Shown: piece after piece, positions 36,101 to 42,485 of the stretch
Position numbering within the stretch: the first letter of the stretch is position 1
Layout of the letters: each line of letters starts with the position of its first letter
NCBI RefSeq assembly: GCF_900129195.1
Contig: NZ_FQUY01000001.1
Coordinates: 1 to 64,000 of the forward strand
Direction of reading: 5' to 3'
DNA length: 64,000 nucleotides
From: Desulforamulus putei DSM 12395
Lineage (GTDB): Bacteria > Bacillota > Desulfotomaculia > Desulfotomaculales > Desulfotomaculaceae
Position numbers and translations under genes: made by a program
The notes under the pieces: model-generated
What the model was told of the DNA's origin: nothing
Seen by the model: only the letters and a program-made list of their open reading frames with translations
Databases searched by the model: none

Positions 36101-36898
36101 CAGCTTGTGGACAACCGACATCAGGTGACGGAACTGCTGGAAAAGATAAAGCGATTGGCGCCCCTGGAAGATATGGGACAGGCGGCAGAGGTTGATCGGC
36201 GGCTCCGTTGGACCTATCCCCTGGCAGAAGTGACGGCAAAACCGGCCAAGGCAGCGGTTACCGAAATCAAAGGCCGGTTTGATGAACTGACCCGGCCGGA
36301 GGAAGATGTTCTGCCTTACCGCCCGCAAATCACCGGGCGGCCCAGGTTTTTACAACAAGACAAGGGCCTTACCCCGGCGGAAAGGGGTTCTGTCATCCAC
36401 CTGGTGATGCAGCACATCAACCTGCAAAAGGCCCCGGATGAGGGGGACATTTACGCGTTGCTGGATCGTCTTGTGGCCCGGGAAATTTTGCTGCCGGAAC
36501 AGGCCGCCGTGATTGACCCTGCTCAAATTACCGGCTTCTTTGCCGGCCCTCTGGGACGGCGGGTGCTGAAGGCCGTCAAGGTCCAACGGGAGCTGCCCTT
36601 CAGCCTGGCCCTGCCGGCAACAGAGGTTTATCCGGAACTATCCCGGGCCGGCGCCGGTGAGATTGTCCTGGTGCAGGGGGTCATTGACTGCCTGGCGGAC
36701 GAAGGAGACGGGCTGCTGCTGATCGACTATAAGTCTGATGAGGTGCGGCCCGGACAAACCTCCGTGGCGGAACGTTACCGGGGGCAAATCAATCTCTATA
36801 CCCGGGCGGTACAGGACATTCTGGGTAGACCGGTTAAAGAAAGGGCCATCTACCTGTTTGACAGCGGGGAGACCCTTTATTTCGGCCCTGGCAGTTAA
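33143..36898 (+). CDS. addA: ATP-dependent helicase/nuclease AddA subunit
   Basis: This UvrD/Rep-type helicase with a C-terminal nuclease domain is about 1251 aa. Motifs in order: Q motif TDEQWAAI, Walker A AAAGAGKT near 25-32, LIVTFTNAAAAEMRERI (Ia), LVDEYQDINEVQ (II), FMVGDVKQSIYRFR (III), IMSIHKSKGLEFPVVFV (V) and MRVLYVALTRAREKL (VI). The nuclease motif LLLIDYKSDEV lies near 1193-1203. ATG 33143 with gggtg 6 bases upstream fits better than GTG 33134. It overlaps addB. No residue known to be essential is missing. Confidence 0.96.
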   Translation: MRDKKWTDEQWAAITTRDKALLVAAAAGAGKTAVLVERIIRLITDPTRPVDVDRLLIVTFTNAAAAEMRERIAAALSNALKENPHSRRLARQLTMLNRASITTLHSFCLDLLRRYYYLLDLDPGFRVADEMEAELLRLEVLEELFEERYNRQDNETFAHLVDAYGGQRDDSKLQNLVLALYRFSGSHPWPRFWLAEMAENFALSEGQSLDELPWIYQVKEEIGQEMQSVLRLLKQAAWWARQPGGPEPYCKNLAEDILLLEPLVHCGEMSWDKLYRSFANIKWSKLSPCRGEVDDGLKNRVQTLRNKAKDKVKEVTGTYFCAEPGVLLQDLRSLHPLMKELAALTAEFMDRYQKKKQAKGLVDFGDLEHYCLSILLDKESKPGEMVPSAVALELKKQFAEVLVDEYQDINEVQETILQLVSREDNRFMVGDVKQSIYRFRLAEPGLFLGKYRQYGVPGNAAGCRIDLSKNFRSRLGVVNGVNFIFRQIMTRTAGEIDYDEASELRCGAEFPAPEGVTTAEGPVELHLIDCKDMQSDGVEPSEAGEEDVLPDRDEEPEELDADQAEARLVGRRILEMVKGSELSTGPEFMVWDKELAQYRPVTYRDIVILLRATTGRANTFLEELRARGIPAYAELGTGYFAAVEVEIFLSLLKIIDNPRQDVPLAGVLRSPIVGLKGEELAEIRLCNRDGDFYDAVMSAARSDLGDVSRKLTGFLTKLDRWRSLARRGPLADLIWMLYRETGYYDYVGGMTGGTQRQANLRVLYHRAKQFEATSFRGLFSFLRFVERMKDAGNDFGSARALGESENVVRIMSIHKSKGLEFPVVFVAGLGKKFNLLDLNKDLLMHKRLGLGPQVINLATRVSYPSLPKLLIRQQIKREAVAEEMRVLYVALTRAREKLILVGSVRDLSKSLEKWCASAHQSGWPLPDAELMAARTYLDWLCPAIARHRDGQALLQRAGSEAQPSSDVAMDASTWKTVFYDMNQVQNQLVDNRHQVTELLEKIKRLAPLEDMGQAAEVDRRLRWTYPLAEVTAKPAKAAVTEIKGRFDELTRPEEDVLPYRPQITGRPRFLQQDKGLTPAERGSVIHLVMQHINLQKAPDEGDIYALLDRLVAREILLPEQAAVIDPAQITGFFAGPLGRRVLKAVKVQRELPFSLALPATEVYPELSRAGAGEIVLVQGVIDCLADEGDGLLLIDYKSDEVRPGQTSVAERYRGQINLYTRAVQDILGRPVKERAIYLFDSGETLYFGPGS

Positions 36899-36969
36899 AC
36901 AGGCATTGTGCCGGTTGTTGAATTCAATAACCGGCAACCAAATAATAAATGGGAAAACAGGACGGTATT

Positions 36970-37551
36970 ATGGACAAAAGGTTGTTACTAAAGGCCGCAT
37001 TTCTTTCTCAAGCAGTCATTTTATTGACCGGGCTGGCGGCGCTGTGGTTCTTTTATGTGCGGCAGGGCGTCAACTGGGCAAGTGTATTTAGATTGGACAA
37101 TGCAGGTTTGGTGTTTGGTTGCGGCACGTTGCTGGCAGCCGGTCTGGTGATGATGCAGATCCTGCTGGTTACCTTCGTGCCCCATGAGAAACTGCGGGAT
37201 GACGGCACCAACAAAATCTTTTACACCTACTCTTATCCAATCCTCGCCCTGTTAATGAGTTTTGGGGCCTTTGCGGAAGAACTGTTGTTTCGGGCGGCCA
37301 TCCAACCCGGTTTAGGCATTGTACTGACCAGTGCATTGTTTGCCGTCATCCATGTCCGGTATTTAAAAAAATGGATCCTGTTGCTGGGGACCTTTGTCAT
37401 GAGTTTGGCCCTGGGCTGGCTTTATGAAGTGACGCAAATGATTTGGGCGCCCGTTTGGGCACATTTTCTGGTGAATTTCGTGATGATCTGCTTTGGGAAA
37501 AACGGGTTGTTTGTGCCAAAGGATGAACCAGAAGCAGGTGAAAAACAATAA
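36970..37551 (+). CDS. CPBP-family intramembrane metalloprotease
   Basis: This membrane protein of about 193 aa has hydrophobic segments throughout. It carries the CPBP (Abi) signature: AEELLFRAAIQP (EExxR motif 1), ALFAVIHVRYL (motif 2 with His) and APVWAHFLVNFVM (motif 3, His and Asn). These form the Glu/His metal site of type-II CAAX-prenyl-protease-like enzymes. I place the start at ATG 36970 (MDKRLLL), although its RBS is weak; ATG 36949 is in frame but has none. It follows addA at 70 bases and is probably cotranscribed. Substrate unknown. Confidence 0.82.
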   Translation: MDKRLLLKAAFLSQAVILLTGLAALWFFYVRQGVNWASVFRLDNAGLVFGCGTLLAAGLVMMQILLVTFVPHEKLRDDGTNKIFYTYSYPILALLMSFGAFAEELLFRAAIQPGLGIVLTSALFAVIHVRYLKKWILLLGTFVMSLALGWLYEVTQMIWAPVWAHFLVNFVMICFGKNGLFVPKDEPEAGEKQ

Positions 37552-37703
37552 GGTCACAGGGGGAATAAATGGAGAACCGGAACAAAAGATTCCGGCCATA
37601 GGAAAGGAACAGGGGAAGGTTCCGCTGCCGGAAAACTTATAAAACTGTCACCTCCGCGACAGGAATTTGTGCAAATTTGCAGAATATATATACAGAACTT
37701 TTC
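37552..37703. other. Gene-free region with a conserved-looking AGGAATTTGTGC element
   Basis: No coding frame with an RBS is visible. At 37655-37695 lies a stretch beginning gacaggaatttgtgcaaat and continuing ttgcagaatatatat. I recall similar stretches near other clostridial surface-protein genes but cannot confirm it here. Confidence 0.3.
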
Positions 37704-37755
37704 CGGTGTTGCCAGTCCTGTGTGAATGCCAAAACAGGGGCTGGCTTTTTTTTTA
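37704..37755 (+). terminator. Terminator after the CPBP gene
   Basis: gccagtcctgt (from 37709) pairs with acaggggctggc (to 37746) with one G.U pair and a bulge. Nine T follow. It lies about 160 bases past the CPBP stop. Confidence 0.8.
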
Positions 37756-37802
37756 ATTTGAATTAAGACGATAGAACTATAGTAATAAAAAAACAAAAAT
37801 GG

Positions 37803-37808
37803 TATAAT
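37803..37808 (+). promoter_or_regulatory. Possible -10 box (TATAAT) before the stalk-domain gene
   Basis: A consensus TATAAT lies 92 bases before ATG 37900. I find no good -35 at 16-18 bases. If used, the message would begin just upstream of the hairpin at 37825-37865. Confidence 0.35.
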
Positions 37809-37824
37809 CTACATTAGTTAAGCA

Positions 37825-37865
37825 GCATAAAAAACCCGGATCCTTTGGCATCCGGGTTTTTATGC
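37825..37865 (+). terminator. Terminator-like hairpin in the leader of the stalk-domain gene
   Basis: gcataaaaaacccggat pairs with atccgggtttttatgc around cctttggc, a very strong stem with a T run in the 3' arm. It ends 35 bases before the next ATG and downstream of a TATAAT, so it is either a second terminator for the CPBP unit or a leader attenuator. Confidence 0.75.
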
Positions 37866-37899
37866 CCTGACATAAATCTTGACTAAAGGGGACAGCGGG

Positions 37900-39093
37900 A
37901 TGAAAATTAAAGTTCTGGCATTTTTATCAATTCTAACTGTCTTTTTTACCTTCTCCAAGCCGGCCACAGCAGCCCAGGTTGTTATCGACGGGAAGCCGAT
38001 GGAAGCCCCGGTGATGCTGGAAAATGGCACAACTCTGGTACCCTTAAGGGCAATTTTTGAAACCCTGAATGCCATTGTCCGCTGGGAGCCGGCTGACAAA
38101 ACCATCACAGCGGTAAAGGACGACGTAACCATTGTGCTGCAGATTGGTTCCACCAGCGCTTACCGCAACGGCGAGCGGGTTTCTCTGCAGGTCCCGGGCA
38201 AGATTGTCAATAACACCACCATGGTTCCCCTGCGCTTTGTATCAGAATCCTTGGGAGCCGAGGTTCATTGGATTGATTCCACCCAAACGGTGGTGATTAA
38301 CTCAGCGCCGGCGCAGCAGGAGACAGCCCTCATTATCCATGACAGTTATAAGGTGTTGGAGAACAGCGACCCTCTGTATAACCAAATTTTGAAGGGCCTT
38401 AGGGAAGCTGAAGAAAAGGTGGAATTTACGTCAACCGATCAAGGGAAGTACGGCGATACAGAGAAAATATTGTCTGTGGTACAGCAGGTCCTGCAGGACC
38501 ATCCTTTTCTCAATTACATCGAGTCCCTGGAAGTGAAGGTCCGCAGCGGCAGCGTCGTTTTTGTCGAAATCCGTTTTCAATATTATTTCCCTGCCCGGGA
38601 AGTTAAAGAAATGATCCAGGCCGTTGAGCAAAAATCTGTGGAGATTATTAAAAAGGTCATTAAACCGGGCATGACCGATCTGGAAAAGGAAAAGGCCCTG
38701 CACGACTATATCGTGCTGAATACACGGTATGATTACGAAAATTATCAAAAGGATAAGATCCCCAAGGAATCCTATACCGCCTACGGGGTGCTGGTGAAAG
38801 GCGTAGGCGTCTGCCAGGGCTATGCCTCGGCAATGTCCAAGCTGCTGAACATGGTGGGTATTGAAAATCATTTTATCATTGGAACCGGCCGGGGTAGCCG
38901 GGGCACCGAAGCACACGGCTGGAACAAGGTTAAAATAGACGGCCGGTGGTATCACCTGGACACCACATGGGACGACCCGGCGCCAGATCAACCGGGGAGG
39001 ATCAGTTATAAATATTTTAACCTCACAGACGATCAAATCAAGAAGGACCACAGCTGGGACGAATCAGAGCAGGGACTGTTTAATATAAAATAA
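37900..39093 (+). CDS. Exported protein with stalk (copper-amine-oxidase-N) and transglutaminase-like domains
   Basis: This 397-aa protein has a signal peptide ending near ATAAQ (about residue 26). Next is a copper-amine-oxidase N-terminal-like (stalk) domain (VVIDGKPM, TTLVPLRAIFETL, TTMVPLRFVSESL), residues about 27-140. After a linker comes a transglutaminase-like domain with the Cys-His-Asp triad in VGVCQGYASAMSKLL, TEAHGWNKVKIDGRWYHLD and DTTWDDP. It probably acts in the cell wall as a protease or crosslinking-type enzyme, as in many clostridia. ATG 37900 has aaagggga upstream; TTG 37879 lacks an RBS. A strong hairpin lies in the leader. Confidence 0.87.
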   Translation: MKIKVLAFLSILTVFFTFSKPATAAQVVIDGKPMEAPVMLENGTTLVPLRAIFETLNAIVRWEPADKTITAVKDDVTIVLQIGSTSAYRNGERVSLQVPGKIVNNTTMVPLRFVSESLGAEVHWIDSTQTVVINSAPAQQETALIIHDSYKVLENSDPLYNQILKGLREAEEKVEFTSTDQGKYGDTEKILSVVQQVLQDHPFLNYIESLEVKVRSGSVVFVEIRFQYYFPAREVKEMIQAVEQKSVEIIKKVIKPGMTDLEKEKALHDYIVLNTRYDYENYQKDKIPKESYTAYGVLVKGVGVCQGYASAMSKLLNMVGIENHFIIGTGRGSRGTEAHGWNKVKIDGRWYHLDTTWDDPAPDQPGRISYKYFNLTDDQIKKDHSWDESEQGLFNIK

Positions 39094-39108
39094 TGGTTAG
39101 GTCTGCAC

Positions 39109-39141
39109 CCCACAGTCACGAGCTGTGGGATGCTATTTTTT
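39109..39141 (+). terminator. Terminator of the stalk/transglutaminase gene
   Basis: cccacag (39109-39115) pairs with ctgtggg (39123-39129); a TTTTTT run follows a few bases later. Confidence 0.75.
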
Positions 39142-39148
39142 GAAAAAA

Positions 39149-40462
39149 TCAATTCCTTTTTCCAGTGCAGGTGGCCGCAGCGATGGCGGCGCCGATGCCG
39201 GAACCGTTCTTGGTAAGGGCTAGAGAGATCCGGTCTGCTTTGTCTTGATAAATCTCCTGCAGGACTTCCCGGACCTTTGTCCTGTAGCCCGGCATTTTCT
39301 CAAACAAGGAACCGTCCACTCCAATAACATGCTGTTGGGTAAGCTCCGGGTCCACATGCTGCAGGATACCGACGTAAGTGGCCCCAATCAGCCGGGCAGA
39401 CCTGGTGGTAACCAGTGAGGCAATGGTTTTTAAAGCCTGTCTCTCTTCCGGTGTTGAAGTTATCATGTTTCCGTTTATTTTTAGCCAGTGGGAGATATGA
39501 ATCAAATCCGGCGTATCATCTGCCAGCATCAGTGCCAGATCACCGGCGGAGATGCCATTTGCTGTGCTAACAAAACCAGGTTTTTTCTCTTGAAAAAGAA
39601 GCCCCTGCCGGGCCATGTCCTGCAGGATGAAACGAGCAATTTCACCGATATAACGGCCTGACACAGCCTTTTCCAGAAGTTGTTCCCCTGGTTTTTCACT
39701 GGCACGATCCAGGGACCGGTCATAAACCGTCAGGGGAAATTTATTAAAATTGCCCGATTCCATGTTAATGATCATGGGAGGTTCATTTGGTTCAAGATAG
39801 CAGGTATTATGACCGGTGCCGCAAATGGAGCCAATATCCGCGCAGGGGTTACAATAGGCAGCGGTGAGCAGTGTTCCTGTGGTGTCATTGATGATTGCCA
39901 CAGGGTTGACATTGTGTAAGCCTTTCTTTGCCAGGGCTTTTTCCAAAAGACCGGTAATTTCCTGCCCTTCCACACCGGATGTTTTAAATCCCTTGGTCCA
40001 GTTTAATAATACAGCCCTGTTGGCTTCTATTTGCCGGCAGGGAAAGGAAAAGGTAAGCCCCAGGGGACAGGCGGCAGCATGCTCCAGTAAATTGGCAATT
40101 TGCTTAGCGATAAAATCAAACAGTACCTCGGCAGTGGCGTCCTGAGACGTATAATCATAAGCTCCGCTGGGGTCTTTCAGTAAGAAGGATTGCTGCTTTC
40201 TAATTGCAAAACGTCCTTGCCCAATAAGTTCCACCAACTGTAAACGAATGTTGGTCCCACCAAAATCAATGGCCAGGAAAGTTCCTGTTTCCCCGCCGTC
40301 AGGGGCTTGCAGAAAAGTGGGAAGCATTTTAAGAGAACTCTTTCCGGACAAACCCTCGGATATTTCTTTTTTAAACTTCATGGCGATATCCCAAATATCG
40401 GAAGCCGACAACCAAAAAACTTCTTCGATGCCTCGCAGTTTCTCCGCTAAAACTTTCGTCAT
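39149..40462 (-). CDS. Hexokinase of the eukaryotic type
   Basis: This 437-aa protein phosphorylates hexoses with ATP. It has the two-lobed hexokinase fold: ATP phosphate-1 motif LAIDFGGTNIRLQLVEL near 84-100, sugar-site LNWTKGFKTSGVEGQEI, VAIINDTTGTLL with the catalytic Asp, ICGTGHNTCYLE, and INMESGNFNKFPLTVYDRSLDR. These blocks follow eukaryotic hexokinase (PF00349/PF03727), not the bacterial Glk or ROK families. The length matches a 50-kDa enzyme. The ATG start has aggggga upstream. It is a single-gene unit. Substrate (glucose or another hexose) is not settled by sequence. Confidence 0.88.
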   Translation of the reverse strand: MTKVLAEKLRGIEEVFWLSASDIWDIAMKFKKEISEGLSGKSSLKMLPTFLQAPDGGETGTFLAIDFGGTNIRLQLVELIGQGRFAIRKQQSFLLKDPSGAYDYTSQDATAEVLFDFIAKQIANLLEHAAACPLGLTFSFPCRQIEANRAVLLNWTKGFKTSGVEGQEITGLLEKALAKKGLHNVNPVAIINDTTGTLLTAAYCNPCADIGSICGTGHNTCYLEPNEPPMIINMESGNFNKFPLTVYDRSLDRASEKPGEQLLEKAVSGRYIGEIARFILQDMARQGLLFQEKKPGFVSTANGISAGDLALMLADDTPDLIHISHWLKINGNMITSTPEERQALKTIASLVTTRSARLIGATYVGILQHVDPELTQQHVIGVDGSLFEKMPGYRTKVREVLQEIYQDKADRISLALTKNGSGIGAAIAAATCTGKRN

Positions 40463-40502
40463 TGTAAAGTCCCCCTATGGCATACCCTGGGTAAAAGACT
40501 TC

Positions 40503-40536
40503 AAAAAAGAGCAGGAAGGTAGGTCCTTCGCTGCTC
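40503..40536 (-). terminator. Terminator of the 147-aa unknown gene
   Basis: gagca (40509) pairs with tgctc (40536), and gaagg with ccttc, with a small internal loop. A run of six T follows on the minus strand. Confidence 0.7.
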
Positions 40537-40553
40537 CGGAATCTTTATGAAAT

Positions 40554-40997
40554 TTACTCGGGCCAGGCAGCTTGCGGGGATTTGCTGAATTTTACATCCC
40601 ACAACACATGCATTCGCAGGCTGTCATCCTGTTCAATATCACCGGATATTTTTTTGTTAGAGATCATGATGTCAAAAGGGTTTTTGACATAGTCGTCGAA
40701 CAGCAGTTTCCCGGCTTCTTCCTTCCGAAAGGCAATGGGCAGTCGTACCCCGTTCTGCCACTTCACCAGCAGCAGATACATATCTGACTCAGGGTCATAG
40801 GCCCAGCTGGGAGGGGAGTATTCTCCAGCGGCCTTTTCCAGAGGTTCTGTCCAGGCAGGATTTACCAATACCATGGTGGTGCGGGAAAATTCCTTACCGT
40901 TTTCTTCATAATTGAGATCTGCCCAGGCGCCGAAATCCGGGCTAAAGGCAGTGCTGCCATACTCCTGAATTACATCAAACTTTGGTTCTTGTGCCAT
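40554..40997 (-). CDS. Soluble protein of unknown function, 147 aa
   Basis: I do not recognise the family. The protein is acidic, with several Trp and Tyr (YGSTAFSPDFGAWADLNYEE, VLVNPAWTEPL, LLVKWQNGVRLP) and no signal peptide, Cys or membrane segment. The alternating pattern suggests mixed alpha/beta. The ATG has taggagga upstream. A second unknown gene (41060) lies just upstream on the same strand with a gap of about 60 bases, so the two may form an operon. Confidence 0.65.
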   Translation of the reverse strand: MAQEPKFDVIQEYGSTAFSPDFGAWADLNYEENGKEFSRTTMVLVNPAWTEPLEKAAGEYSPPSWAYDPESDMYLLLVKWQNGVRLPIAFRKEEAGKLLFDDYVKNPFDIMISNKKISGDIEQDDSLRMHVLWDVKFSKSPQAAWPE

Positions 40998-41059
40998 CTC
41001 CGTATTCCTCCTAAATTGAAACTTTGCTTATATTGGTCCTGTTGGACATTATTCCCTTC

Positions 41060-41383
41060 TCAAAAGAATTCAATCTGTTCCTGCTTATTTTTTACCATTT
41101 CATCCAGCAAGTTCTTGAGATCAGGACAACCTTCCTGAACCCATAACTTATAGCCTTGGGACTGCAGGACAGTCTCCGGGCGCTTTCCTGCCGTCATACC
41201 CACAAAGGTTCCGTCCAACTGCCAGATATACAAATATACTTTATCCGATGAAGGGCTGATTTGAACCTTGGCCACACACCACCGGCCTTTGTGTTTCCAA
41301 TAGATGTATTGTTGATCGATGAATTTGATATCCACAATAGATCCCCCGTAATTGCCGATCCTATACCACAATTCGCCGTTCAA
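41060..41383 (-). CDS. Small protein of unknown function, 107 aa
   Basis: The 107-aa product is Trp/Tyr-rich in its first half (LWYRIGNYGG, YIYWKHKGRWCVAKV, YLYIWQLDG) and helical at the end (LKNLLDEMVKNKQEQ). I do not recognise a family. It starts at TTG 41383 with aggat upstream, which is weak, so the start is uncertain. Its only evident partner is the 147-aa gene downstream. Confidence 0.55.
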   Translation of the reverse strand: MNGELWYRIGNYGGSIVDIKFIDQQYIYWKHKGRWCVAKVQISPSSDKVYLYIWQLDGTFVGMTAGKRPETVLQSQGYKLWVQEGCPDLKNLLDEMVKNKQEQIEFF

Positions 41384-41522
41384 ATGGAAAATCCTGTTTT
41401 GTGATGGACTGATCTTTTAAAATGGCTATGACCCATTATTTCTTGCATTTTTCTAACAGAAAAGGGTATGTATAATACTTTGTAGAAGTAACATTAAATT
41501 ACAACAATATGGAGGTTTCGTC

Positions 41523-42362
41523 ATGACCATAAAACAGGCAGTTCGGCAAGATAATTGGGGTGTTAATGTTGAAAGTCTGCCGGATTTTTGGGTAGACCCG
41601 GAGAAATTATCGGTGATACAGGACTTAATGTTTTCCGGCATTAATGTCATGCTCACCGGCGATCCCGGTACAGGGAAAACAGAACTGACCAAACGACTGG
41701 CCCGGGCCCATAACCTGCCCTTCCACCGGGTCAACGTGGGCGCCATCCGGACCCCCAGGGATTGGTTCGGCCACTGGGAATTTATCGGGGGCCAAACCGT
41801 CTTTATCCAATCCGAGTTTGTGGCAGCCATTCAGCGCCCGGGTATTGTGGCCTTGGATGAATTCAACCGGGTGACGCCGGATATTCATAACTCCATCTAC
41901 ACCATCCTGGACCACAACCGGGAAGTATATATTGAAGAAACCAAACAATACATCGCCGTCCATCCCCGCTGCATCTTCATTGCCACGGAAAACCGCGGCC
42001 GCAGCCATACAGGCACCTTTATGGAAGATACCGCAGTGGAAGACCGTTTTGAAACCATTGAGCTAACGCTGCCACCCGTAGAAGTGATGGCCGACCTGCT
42101 GGAAAAAGTCTACGGGGCCACCCCGGACCACGCCCTGCTGCTGGCCAGGATCACCCATAAACTAAACAGCCTGTACCACGAAGAAAGCCTGAGCCGTCCC
42201 ACCGGCTTCCGCCCCGCCATTTCCGCCGCCGCGCTGGTAAAAAGGGGACAACCCCTGAATACCGCCCTCAAATACACCTTTGTAAACCGCTTCTCCCCCG
42301 AAGGCGGCGTAGACAGCGAGCAGACCACGGTACTGCAGGTGATACAGGCGTATTTAAAGTAA
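41523..42362 (+). CDS. MoxR-family AAA+ ATPase
   Basis: This 279-aa chaperone-like ATPase has Walker A GDPGTGKT (46-53), Walker B IVALDEFNR (108-116), sensor-1 IFIATENRG and an arginine-finger-type segment (VEDRFETIEL). MoxR/NorQ/CbbQ ATPases usually remodel or insert cofactors into a partner together with a VWA protein, which is encoded next (42486). ATG 41523 has atggaggt upstream. The 123-base gap to the VWA gene contains a hairpin. The client enzyme is not in this window. Confidence 0.88.
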   Translation: MTIKQAVRQDNWGVNVESLPDFWVDPEKLSVIQDLMFSGINVMLTGDPGTGKTELTKRLARAHNLPFHRVNVGAIRTPRDWFGHWEFIGGQTVFIQSEFVAAIQRPGIVALDEFNRVTPDIHNSIYTILDHNREVYIEETKQYIAVHPRCIFIATENRGRSHTGTFMEDTAVEDRFETIELTLPPVEVMADLLEKVYGATPDHALLLARITHKLNSLYHEESLSRPTGFRPAISAAALVKRGQPLNTALKYTFVNRFSPEGGVDSEQTTVLQVIQAYLK

Positions 42363-42396
42363 CACTGAAGGAAGTGGAATCGGCAAGAGTTACGAA

Positions 42397-42425
42397 GCCT
42401 GGCACACCCGTAAGGTATGCCAGGC
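42397..42425 (+). other. Perfect hairpin between the MoxR and VWA genes
   Basis: gcctggca (42397-42404) and tgccaggc (42418-42425) pair around a 13-base loop. No T run follows, so it is not an intrinsic terminator. It may stabilise or process the bicistronic message. Confidence 0.5.
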
Positions 42426-42485
42426 TGGATAACCTTACAGACTCACACCAATAAAAACAAACCTCAGTATCGGAGGTGAAACTCA

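Noticed and set aside
37552-37899. Riboswitch before the stalk-domain gene
   Set aside because: Only terminator-type hairpins are visible; I could not build a conserved aptamer fold.
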